Origin: Calothrix sp. C42_A2020_038
Lineage (GTDB): Bacteria; Cyanobacteriota; Cyanobacteriia; Cyanobacteriales; Nostocaceae
DNA length: 64,000 nucleotides
Direction of reading: 5' to 3'
NCBI GenBank assembly: GCA_015272395.1
Contig: JACYLQ010000001.1
Location: 523,626-587,625, forward strand
Below, in pieces: positions 8,506 through 16,384 of this stretch. The position numbers and the translations under genes are program-made. The notes beneath the pieces are model-generated. The model searched no databases. It was not told the DNA's origin and worked only from the letters and a program-made list of their open reading frames with translations. The stretch's first letter is position 1, and every line of letters starts with the position of its first letter.

Positions 8506-9714
8506 TTAAATCAACATTCCAGCAATAGCTGCGGTAATAAAACTAGCTAACAATCCACCCATCATTGATTTAACACCCATACGGGCTAAATCGTGTTGAC
8601 GGTAAGGCGCCATTCCGGTAATACCACCAATTGTGATACCAATCGAGCCGATATTGGCAAAGTTACACAAAGCGTAAGTGGCTATGATGCTTGCACGCTC
8701 AGATATTTGTTGTTTCTCAATCAACGTTTTTAAGTCTAAATAGGCAATAAATTCATTGAGAATTGTCTTTTTACCCAACAAAGCTCCAACTTGCATACAA
8801 TCAGATAAAGGTACACCCATTAAGAAAGCAACAGGCGCCATCAAGAATGATAAAATCCACTCTAATGAAAACTGGGCTAAACCGATGCGTGTTCCGAACC
8901 ATCCTAGTAAGGCATTAACAACAGCGAGTAAACCCAAAAAAGCAATAATCATTACACCCACATTAACTGCTAACCGCACTCCATCGATTGCACCTGTGGT
9001 TGCCGCATCGATAGCATTAACATAAGTGGTCTTCACATCCATTTTGACATTTCCGGCTGTGTCCGCAACTTCAGTTTCTGGATAGAGTATTTTTGCCACT
9101 ACTAATGCTGTTGGTGCTGTCATGAAAAATGCTGCTATCAGGTGTTGTTTTGGCACACCAAACGATAAATAGGCGCCCAAAACACCTCCCGCAACAGTTG
9201 CAAACCCCCCTGTCATCACCGCAAATAATTCTGATTGAGTCATATTTGCTACATATGGCTTCACTATAAGTGGGGACTCAGTCGGCCCCAAAAAGATATT
9301 ACCTGCGGTAGATAATGATTCTGCACCAGAGGTTCGCATCGTTTTCATCATCACCCACGCCAAACCTTTTACTATCCATTGTAAAATACCGTAGTGATAT
9401 AAAATACTAATAAATGCTGAGAAAAAGATAATAGTTGGCAGTATCTGAAACGCAAAAAAATGGTCTTTGTAACTGTCACCAAAGACAAACTTGGCACCCA
9501 CGTCTGAGTACGACAGAAAATTTGCAACTATATCACCTAGCGATTGAAATATTCTTACACCCCAAGACGTTTTGAGTATCAGCAGCGCAAATGTGAACTC
9601 CAAACCCAAACCCCAAGCAATAGTTTGCCAGCGTATCGCCCGACGATTTACGGAAAGAGCATAAGATATAACAATAAATACCAGTATACCAGCAAATGAA
9701 ATCGCGCGCTCCAT
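8506..9714 (-). CDS. nupC: Concentrative nucleoside transporter (NupC/CNT family)
   Basis: 402 aa, the usual length for bacterial CNT proteins. Polytopic, with conserved family blocks GTESPLIV-like (LGPTESPLIVKPYV), MTGGFATVAGGVLGAY, and the C-terminal block ALCNFANIGSIGITIGG ending in PYRQHDLARMG. CNT proteins import nucleosides across the inner membrane with Na+ or H+. It stands alone, with 168 bp to the upstream gene. Ion and nucleoside preference cannot be told from the sequence. Confidence 0.92.
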   Translation of the reverse strand: MERAISFAGILVFIVISYALSVNRRAIRWQTIAWGLGLEFTFALLILKTSWGVRIFQSLGDIVANFLSYSDVGAKFVFGDSYKDHFFAFQILPTIIFFSAFISILYHYGILQWIVKGLAWVMMKTMRTSGAESLSTAGNIFLGPTESPLIVKPYVANMTQSELFAVMTGGFATVAGGVLGAYLSFGVPKQHLIAAFFMTAPTALVVAKILYPETEVADTAGNVKMDVKTTYVNAIDAATTGAIDGVRLAVNVGVMIIAFLGLLAVVNALLGWFGTRIGLAQFSLEWILSFLMAPVAFLMGVPLSDCMQVGALLGKKTILNEFIAYLDLKTLIEKQQISERASIIATYALCNFANIGSIGITIGGITGMAPYRQHDLARMGVKSMMGGLLASFITAAIAGMLI

Positions 9715-9882
9715 TATAACTCCAAAAATGCACCGCTAAAACTCTAAGCTATACAGAATACACCACACTGTACTTTTTGTGACAAAATTAACAACATGAG
9801 CAGTAGATCTTGCAGGAGAGAGGTTTGGAGAGGGGTTTTTTTAGATTCGTCGAACTGACGTTTATTTAAAATCAACTATCCG

Positions 9883-12453
9883 TTACATCCGTTCATCATC
9901 TGTTGCCAATTGCCCACTTTCACCCACTATAATTCCTCGTCCTGTCAAAGCCACATATACTAAATTAGATCTACGCATATCACCTTCTATGTAAGTCATC
10001 CCTGGAAAGTGTAATATATCTGGGTCGCTGATACGAATCCATGATTTACCCATATCTTCAGATTTATAAACAGCATCTTTAGTCGCATTATCTACACGAC
10101 CAAATATGTAAATGTATGGAAGTAGATTTGATTTACCTTTACCAAAGGTAATAAATTCACAGGTTTGAACCGATGTAATCTTTCTAAAAAATTTACCACC
10201 GTCAGTAGAACGATACAACGGATTACCATTTACATCTTCAGGATTACGCGCGAAACTTATCCATACGTCACCTTGTTGCGTCGGATTACTGACGATTGTC
10301 GGACGAATTATCCAACCAGGAAAATTAGTTGTTTGGCTTTTATGCCAATTGGCGCCACCATCATTACTGTAATAAAAGCCATCGACATTGAAATAGTAGA
10401 AAGTTTTACCTTGAGGGTCTTTTCTATCTGCTGCCAAAATATACGAACTCAACCACGGACTGATACTGTTTGACCAAGATTTTGGTAAAGCTTGATAGTG
10501 GAGATGGTCGTTGTTTTTCTCATCAAATGGTTCTGGTGGAGGGTTATAGTCGAGATTGTGCGAAAGTTGCCAAGTTTTACCACCATCATTAGTGTAGTGA
10601 GTCCAAGTTCCCCAAGTTGGCGCCCACACCATATTTTTAGGGTTTGTCGGAGACATGGCAATTTGTCCACCGATAGCATAAGCTTTTTCTTTGCCAGACT
10701 TGTCACTTTTCCATAATTCTTCGGTCGGGACAGACTTAAACGCTTTCCAAGTTTTACCGTTATCAGTTGTAACGCCATGTATTCCCCAAAACCCCTGCCA
10801 TTGGTGAAAACCCACAAACGCAGCATGATTCGGGTGATTGTAAGAATAGTCCATACCCGTTGCACCTGCTACATGGGGAAAGGGAATTGGGTATACTTTC
10901 CAATCAGGGTTTGCCCATTTAAAAGCAGGATTTATGGTTAAGTTTTCCGGGCTAATACTTTTTTTTGGCACTTCATAGCGACTCACATGTCTAAACCCAA
11001 TTTTATCTTGGGTTGCGCTTAGTAAATCTGCACCTCCTTGTGTTTTTGGTACAGGTGGTACCCGCACCATATTTAAGTCTAATTCCTCTAAATTATTCAT
11101 TAACCATTTGTAAGGAGCTTTGGTAGTCACGTCATCGCTACTTGCTACCCCCCATCCATTTGTCCACCATACTTTTTTGGGGTTACTTGGGTCAAAGACA
11201 ATTGATGCGGCGCCACTTGAAGCGTAAGATTGATAGTACCCAGGAGCTGTTGGATTGATTTTATCTTGAGGATGGTTGGCATCATAGGCACCCATATACA
11301 TTGTTTGTTTATCCCACTTTTGTCCACCACTAGTAGACATATAAACAAATCTGTCGGCAACTGCCATCACTGTCTTAGGTTGGTTTGGTTGTACCGTAAT
11401 GGCTGAATAAACTCTTCCTTCTCCATCAGGTGTAATCGCTGTCCATTTACCATTACTATACTTACGAATACTTCCCGATGTATTCTTACCATTACTACCC
11501 CAAGTCCCAAATGCTACATACAACGTCCCATCGCTTGCAATTGCCGCGCGTAAAGGATTATCGGCGCCATGAATATTCTGCCAGGAATTTCCACCATTGG
11601 TACTTTGCCAAACTCCACTTCCATGCACACCCACATATATAGTTTGTGTAATACCACCACGAAGTGAACCTTTATCGAAGACAACAAACGTGAAACCCGG
11701 TATATCGACATTATCTTTACCATCTTTGAGATATTCTGGCAAACTGTTAACTTCGGGCAAACCTGTAACGTGCGTCCAATCTTGATTACCATCTTTCTTC
11801 CACAAACCATCGCGTCGTGACGCAAAGTAAATTAGACCTGATTTGTTCGGGTCAACTGCTAATCTTTCACCTGTATCTGAACGGTATGCTTGATTTGGAC
11901 CAACATAAACATCATGTTTTCCTAAACCAGTTACTTCCCATGTCATCCCTCTATCATCAGATATTAATACTTCACCAGAATACTTATACTTCTGTTTATC
12001 CCCATCTTGGAAAGTTGTATTATGACGATTTACAACTGCATAAACACGATTTGGCTTTAATCCGTCTACAGCAACACTTTCTACTCCAATTCCACCCTTA
12101 GAAAAGTTAGTATCAAACATGTCCATTAATGGTAGCCACGTTTGATGATTACGGTCAAAACGATAGGCACCACCTACATCTGTACGTACATATACATCGT
12201 GAGGTGAAGTTGGATTTATTACCAAACCAGTAACATAACCCATGCCTTGAATATTGACATTGCGCCAAGTGAACAAATTACTCGCTTGTGTGCTTGGCTG
12301 ACGTATCGGTGGAGGCGCCTCGGCCCTTACTAAAATTGGCGCGGAGACTAATTGCACATCATTAACAGCAGGTTCAGTACACCCATGCAAGTTTAACAAT
12401 ACTAGCAAACTTGCTGTTAATTGCAACAAGAATAAGGTTAGATGCCGTTTCAT
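9883..12453 (-). CDS. GH74-like secreted glycoside hydrolase (xyloglucanase family), lipoprotein
   Basis: 856 aa. The N-terminus is a lipoprotein signal with lipobox LHGC (Cys25). The mature protein begins with blocks diagnostic of GH74: WRNVNIQGMGYVTGLV and VYVRTDVGGAYRFD, in which Asp92 matches a catalytic aspartate of the family. A second candidate is the Asp in GATGMDYSYNHP near residue 534. Many BNR-like SxDGGxxW repeats (NGGNSW, DNGKTW, NDGGKTW, DGGANW) indicate paired beta-propellers. GH74 enzymes cut xyloglucan or related beta-glucans; the substrate here is inferred only. No sugar transport or other glycosidase gene is adjacent. Confidence 0.82.
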   Translation of the reverse strand: MKRHLTLFLLQLTASLLVLLNLHGCTEPAVNDVQLVSAPILVRAEAPPPIRQPSTQASNLFTWRNVNIQGMGYVTGLVINPTSPHDVYVRTDVGGAYRFDRNHQTWLPLMDMFDTNFSKGGIGVESVAVDGLKPNRVYAVVNRHNTTFQDGDKQKYKYSGEVLISDDRGMTWEVTGLGKHDVYVGPNQAYRSDTGERLAVDPNKSGLIYFASRRDGLWKKDGNQDWTHVTGLPEVNSLPEYLKDGKDNVDIPGFTFVVFDKGSLRGGITQTIYVGVHGSGVWQSTNGGNSWQNIHGADNPLRAAIASDGTLYVAFGTWGSNGKNTSGSIRKYSNGKWTAITPDGEGRVYSAITVQPNQPKTVMAVADRFVYMSTSGGQKWDKQTMYMGAYDANHPQDKINPTAPGYYQSYASSGAASIVFDPSNPKKVWWTNGWGVASSDDVTTKAPYKWLMNNLEELDLNMVRVPPVPKTQGGADLLSATQDKIGFRHVSRYEVPKKSISPENLTINPAFKWANPDWKVYPIPFPHVAGATGMDYSYNHPNHAAFVGFHQWQGFWGIHGVTTDNGKTWKAFKSVPTEELWKSDKSGKEKAYAIGGQIAMSPTNPKNMVWAPTWGTWTHYTNDGGKTWQLSHNLDYNPPPEPFDEKNNDHLHYQALPKSWSNSISPWLSSYILAADRKDPQGKTFYYFNVDGFYYSNDGGANWHKSQTTNFPGWIIRPTIVSNPTQQGDVWISFARNPEDVNGNPLYRSTDGGKFFRKITSVQTCEFITFGKGKSNLLPYIYIFGRVDNATKDAVYKSEDMGKSWIRISDPDILHFPGMTYIEGDMRRSNLVYVALTGRGIIVGESGQLATDDERM

Positions 12454-12740
12454 CCGCTTGCCGGAATTTACGCTTTATTAATAATATATTATAAATAAGT
12501 CTAAGTGAAACTGTTTCTAGGCATCCACTGCTCGACTATGGCTTGAGCTATACCCTCGCGCTAACCAATACATAATATTTTTGTATTAACTAGGGTGTTG
12601 TTTAGTAATCTTGGATTTATAAATTATTTTCATGAGGGAGGAGATAGCGGCGCCGTTAATCCAGGTTTCCAATTATGAATTCTCCTTTAGGGGACTAAAA
12701 CTTCGCTGACTTCTGCTTTACATTTGCATTTGGTTGTTTC
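12454..12740. other. Intergenic, promoter side of the GH74-like gene
   Basis: AT-rich upstream region with one GGCGCC site near 12650. No open frame of note and no riboswitch that I can recognise. Confidence 0.35.
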
Positions 12741-12969
12741 GGGTAGCCACCGAGGTATGTGCATTCAGGAGACACATTGTAAATAAATGTTACAGAACGT
12801 TCTTTAATAATTTACTAGCTTGCCCATTAATGAACTTTTTAGGGAATGTCTTCGCAAGAGAAAACACTCAATTCGGTATTGAAACAACCTAAAATCAAGG
12901 GTTTTTAAGTATATGCGTTACAACACTTTACAATTTGTACCCTGAATGCGGCTATCTCGGCGGCTACCC
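12741..12969. repeat. 229-bp element with 43-bp imperfect terminal inverted repeats
   Basis: Left arm 12741-12783 (starts GGGTAGCCACCGAG, ends ACATTGTAAA) and right arm 12927-12969 (reverse complement starts GGGTAGCCGCCGAG, ends AAATTGTAAA). The arms align without gaps with 8 mismatches in 43. The 143-bp interior shows no frame. It abuts the stop codon of the small exported protein gene. This could be a MITE-like element or a long hairpin in the 3' UTR. Confidence 0.6.
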
Positions 12970-12975
12970 TAGTAG

Positions 12976-13479
12976 TTATTTCGCAGTCGAGAACGAGACT
13001 TTGGAAGACCCTGGAGGCAGCGACCGCAGGAGTTGCTCACCCTGTTGCTGGGTTAATTGCTTTGGAGAAACTCCCAATGCCTTAAAGAAGTCATCACTAT
13101 TGACAACGTGAGAGCGAGTGCCATCGACGACAATCAACCGTCCAAATGCTGGCGAGACGTAAGCTTTAACTCGATTCGGCGAATTGCAGGGCAGATCCCC
13201 AGTACCATTGAAAGTAAAAGGGCCATTTATAAGCTTATCATATTCCTGAGCATTAACCGCTTTGTGCGGAACCCGTTTCCAGAGATTATCTAGGGCAGGG
13301 CAACCGATTTTGTAAGATTGCATTTCAGCTTCAAAAATCGCGATCGAAGGACGGCCTGGTAAGAAGACGACTCGTGCTGGAGTTGCTGCAAAGCTAGAAG
13401 CCGCAGCACCAGCAATTACGGTTGCCATCGTTGTAGCAGCGAGAGCGAGCTTTTTCATTGATTTCTGAGCAAAGTTCAT
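12976..13479 (-). CDS. Small exported protein of unknown function
   Basis: 167 aa with a clear Sec signal peptide (KKLALAATTMATVIAGAA, cleavage likely after SFA-ATP near residue 31). The mature part has two Cys (GCPAL, LPCNS) that could form a disulfide and a motif ARVVFLPGRPSIAIFEAE. No domain recognised. The start at 13479 is preceded by AAAGGAA; an ATG seven codons downstream is an alternative. Base composition is less AT-rich than the neighbours. Confidence 0.75.
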   Translation of the reverse strand: MNFAQKSMKKLALAATTMATVIAGAAASSFAATPARVVFLPGRPSIAIFEAEMQSYKIGCPALDNLWKRVPHKAVNAQEYDKLINGPFTFNGTGDLPCNSPNRVKAYVSPAFGRLIVVDGTRSHVVNSDDFFKALGVSPKQLTQQQGEQLLRSLPPGSSKVSFSTAK

Positions 13480-13838
13480 GATTGTGTTTCCTTTGTTGTG
13501 TAATGTGTATTGAGCATTTAAGCTTCTAATTAGTTACACGATGGAAGGTCAGAATATATGCAAGGGGACTGAGAATTTGTTGAAAAAACAGAAAATTTGA
13601 CAATATGCGTATCAAGGTAAATTGGTCTTCCTGTAGCTATACCTTGTTGCCACATTCTTCACATCACAGGCGCCAGATTATTCAATTGCAACTAATAATT
13701 CGATGCCAGTTGTAAAAATATTAGAGCGAAAGTTCATCAGTACATGTATACGATGATAAAGTTCTTAATAAAGGCGCCTGCAAATGTGCTTGTACGGTGT
13801 TGCAGACTCTGGGTATGAATTTGTACAGTTTAGTGTTA
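13480..13838. other. Intergenic region
   Basis: About 360 bp upstream of the exported protein gene, with two GGCGCC sites (near 13670 and 13772). No gene visible. It ends at the first HIP1-bounded repeat, where GGCGCC sites stop and GCGATCGC sites begin. Confidence 0.35.
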
Positions 13839-13992
13839 GCGATCGCCTATTAACCCCCCTGAAGTGGGAGCGATCGCTATGGTGATAGACTACGCAATCT
13901 CTTGTAGCGACTGTAGGTTAAGGATTTATGCGGGTTAGCCTAACGACTTGGGGCGATCACCTACTAAATCCCCCGAAGTGGGAGCGATCGCT
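13839..13992. repeat. Two 40-bp direct repeats bounded by HIP1 octamers
   Basis: Copies at 13839-13878 and 13953-13992 match at 35 of 40 positions. Each begins GCGATC(G/A)CCTA and ends GAAGTGGGAGCGATCGCT. They are 114 bp apart start to start, and the second ends next to the stop codon of the Rpn-type gene. A weaker relative of the spacer plus start (CTAGCGACTTGGAGCGATCGC) is seen near 15065-15086. Confidence 0.7.
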
Positions 13993-13994
13993 CA

Positions 13995-14864
13995 TCAAAA
14001 ATTACCATCTAATCCCGACAACCAAGCATCCAAATCAGCCATGCTGGTAAAATCAAGCAACGCTTCTCCCAGATTTTCAAATTGTTCCAGGGAAAGGGAT
14101 TCAACGCGCTGACTCACCTTTTTAGGTAATTTACCTACCTTACGAGTTAATAAACGCAAAATCAGCGATTTTTCTCTTTGTTCTCCTCTTTGTTCTCCTC
14201 TTTGTTCTCCTTCTGCCAGAATTTCCCGATAAACCCGTGTTTCTTGGAGTGTAATCCCCAGCATTTCCTCTACCTCCCGTTGACTTTTGCGTTCAAATTT
14301 ATAAACCATGATTGTCGTCAATAAATCTATTATGGCGCGATTTTCTGATTGAGGTACTTCCTGTTGACTTCTTGCTAGTAAATACCTTGCTTCCTCGGTG
14401 GTTCTTTCTTCCTCTAGCGTTGTCAATGCCATTAATGCAACCCACACAGGCAAAGAGCGAATATCACCCAATTCATCCAAGTATATCCGATGTACCTGGT
14501 CTCCATTAAGTTGATTCCGGAAAGGATGGATTTCACTTTGTTCTGTACTGCGAGATGGATAAATCATAACTATTTGCAAATCACTAAATCTGTCACGATT
14601 GCGGTAAAAGTATAGGTATGATTCGGCAAACACCCGTTCATATAGTTTTTCATCCCGTTGAAACTGCACTTCTGCAAAATAAACAACCCCAGGATTTTGA
14701 GTTTGTGGTGGTAGAAATACACCGTCAATTTCAAATTTTGGTTCTTTAACTGCTACCGAATCAAAAATATACTCGGCTGCATTCTCTGGTGGATTTGTCA
14801 ATAGTTCAAATAACAAACTGGGAGATTGTTGAAATAATTTATAAAATATCGAATCTCGACGCAT
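13995..14864 (-). CDS. Rpn-type PD-(D/E)XK nuclease/putative transposase (DUF2887 family)
   Basis: 289 aa. The N-terminal domain has the start FYKLFQQSPSLLFELLTNPP and nuclease-like core with Asp in FEIDGVFLPP and VVYFAEVQFQRDEK (ExQ in place of ExK), as in the cyanobacterial Rpn/DUF2887 family linked to recombination and genome plasticity. A helical tail carries TTIMVYKFERKSQREVEEML and tandem GEQR repeats. It stands alone. Such genes are often mobile or multicopy; cellular role is unclear. Confidence 0.85.
   Translation of the reverse strand: MRRDSIFYKLFQQSPSLLFELLTNPPENAAEYIFDSVAVKEPKFEIDGVFLPPQTQNPGVVYFAEVQFQRDEKLYERVFAESYLYFYRNRDRFSDLQIVMIYPSRSTEQSEIHPFRNQLNGDQVHRIYLDELGDIRSLPVWVALMALTTLEEERTTEEARYLLARSQQEVPQSENRAIIDLLTTIMVYKFERKSQREVEEMLGITLQETRVYREILAEGEQRGEQRGEQREKSLILRLLTRKVGKLPKKVSQRVESLSLEQFENLGEALLDFTSMADLDAWLSGLDGNF
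14174..14212. repeat. 12-bp tandem repeat inside the Rpn-type gene
   Basis: Three tandem copies of TTTGTTCTCCTC encode the repeated GEQR tetrapeptide (GEQRGEQRGEQR). In-frame copy-number change would alter only the linker length before the C-terminal helical part. Confidence 0.75.
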
Positions 14865-15223
14865 GGAAGATTAGCTTAAACCTGGGAACATTTTACCAGC
14901 GATAGGTGCTGTCGTAGCGGTTTTCTGGAGCGATACGCATTAGCTTCGCTATACTGCGTAAACGCGCAGCGTGTCCGTTGGCAAAGCCGTCCTGAAAGGG
15001 CTAGGACTTAGTTAGCATTAAGCCGGAGGCTTATCGCAATTCAACTTGCAATGATGAGGTTTTGCCTAGCGACTTGGAGCGATCGCATCATACTTGATAC
15101 CCAAACAACTATACAAAATTATTAATAAATACTATCATTAATGTAGTTTCTTGATTAAATACACTCCCGCCCTAAATCCATAACCAAAAAGTCAATTGAT
15201 AACTGCTCACTAAAATATTGCTT
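14865..15223. other. Intergenic region upstream of the siderophore regulator
   Basis: About 360 bp with dispersed-repeat character: a stretch with AGCTTCGCTATACTGCG and ACGCGCAGCGTGTCCGTTGG (14941-14985) resembling common cyanobacterial interspersed repeats, one HIP1 site near 15079, and an AT-rich tract ATTATTAATAAATAC near 15118, which could hold the regulator promoter or a Fur site but matches no consensus well. Confidence 0.4.
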
Positions 15224-16219
15224 ATGACCATTACCCTAACCCTAGCGGAAGAAGAAGAACTATATGCAGAGGCAGAGCAAAACAGTATATGTAAATCTGC
15301 GTTGCCATCCTTTGAATCTTGGTGCGAAATACCCAAGCAACTGGGTAAGGGCTATATACAAAAGATTGAGGTATATCCAGAACTTTGGTTAAAGATAGAA
15401 GAATATGAATTCAATGATGATGTCATATTTCAATTGCCGGAATCACAACACCCCTTGCAATTTAATGTTTTGATTACACCCGTATACAGAGATAATTTTG
15501 GACAAATGGGAGGAGGTTATACAGTAATTTCTGGTGGTGGAATTCAACCTTCTATGAATATTTGTTTTCCCAAATCTCAGAAAATCCTCTCCGTTGACAT
15601 CCAGATGCCACCGCAATTACTAGCAACTTTTTTCCCTGGTCAGGATGGAGAAATTCCTCCCGAATTGAAAATGTTTGCCAAGGGTGAAGATTGGCAAACG
15701 CTAATTTACCCGGAAGCGACAACGGCAGTTGATTTAGTTGCCAGGCAAATCATCAATTGTCCCTACGAAGGAATGACGAAACGGATCTATTTGCAGGGCA
15801 AAGTCATCGAATTAATGGCACTGCAACTGGCTCCTATTGTTGCCGAGCAAAAGAAAAGCCAACCATCCCCACGTTTGCGTAGAGAAACCATTGATTCTAT
15901 TTATCAAGCCAGGGAAATTTTAGTATCCCGGCTAGAAAATCCGCCGTCATTACTGGATTTAGCACAAACTGTAGGAGTAAGTGAGAGAACCCTTCGCAGG
16001 GGTTTTCAAGAATTATTTAATACCACTGTGTTTGGGTATTTAACTAACCAAAGAATGGAAAAAGCCAAGAAATTATTGCGTTCCGGTCAATTTTCTATCA
16101 CAGAAACGGCAATGATGGTAGGTTATTCGAGTTCATCGCATTTTACCGCAGCTTTCAAGCGTCAATTTGGCATTACCCCTAGAGAATGCGCGGTTGGTAA
16201 ATTGTCCGTTTGGCGATAA
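15224..16219 (+). CDS. AraC/PchR-type transcriptional regulator
   Basis: About 331 aa. The C-terminal 100 residues are a double helix-turn-helix of the AraC family: LLDLAQTVGVSERTLRRGFQ and ITETAMMVGYSSSSHFTAAF, ending in FKRQFGITPRE. The N-terminal part has WCEIPKQLGKGYIQKIE, as in cyanobacterial PchR-like regulators that sit before TonB receptor genes and respond to ferric siderophores. The next genes in the same direction are a TonB receptor and a binding protein, so it is the likely local activator. I prefer the ATG at 15224 over a TTG two codons earlier. Confidence 0.9.
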   Translation: MTITLTLAEEEELYAEAEQNSICKSALPSFESWCEIPKQLGKGYIQKIEVYPELWLKIEEYEFNDDVIFQLPESQHPLQFNVLITPVYRDNFGQMGGGYTVISGGGIQPSMNICFPKSQKILSVDIQMPPQLLATFFPGQDGEIPPELKMFAKGEDWQTLIYPEATTAVDLVARQIINCPYEGMTKRIYLQGKVIELMALQLAPIVAEQKKSQPSPRLRRETIDSIYQAREILVSRLENPPSLLDLAQTVGVSERTLRRGFQELFNTTVFGYLTNQRMEKAKKLLRSGQFSITETAMMVGYSSSSHFTAAFKRQFGITPRECAVGKLSVWR

Positions 16220-16239
16220 TAATTGCCGTTTGATGATAG
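16206..16239 (+). promoter_or_regulatory. Direct repeat pair, candidate AraC-type operator
   Basis: CCGTTTGGCGATAA (16206-16219) and CCGTTTGATGATAG (16226-16239), 20 bp apart, that is about two helical turns. AraC-family proteins bind such direct repeats. It overlaps the regulator stop codon and lies 146 bp upstream of the TonB receptor start. Operator function is inference. Confidence 0.45.
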
Positions 16240-16384
16240 ATTTTGCAGCTAACTCTCTTTTATACTCACGTTACCCAAGTTAATAAACTTTCGCAATAAT
16301 TGTTGATTTGAGTTGTTTGGCAAAGGACTGAACATGGGTGGATTCCTTTGGTGGGGATGTGAGGAGTATAAATAGGGAGTAATT

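Noticed and set aside
10165..10865. Overlapping frames on both strands inside the GH74-like gene
   Set aside because: The long lipoprotein frame has a signal peptide and consistent domain repeats throughout. The others lack motifs and starts.
12454..12975. Riboswitch or structured leader upstream of the GH74-like gene
   Set aside because: The dominant structure is the inverted-repeat element on the far side of the gap. No known riboswitch core was recognised.
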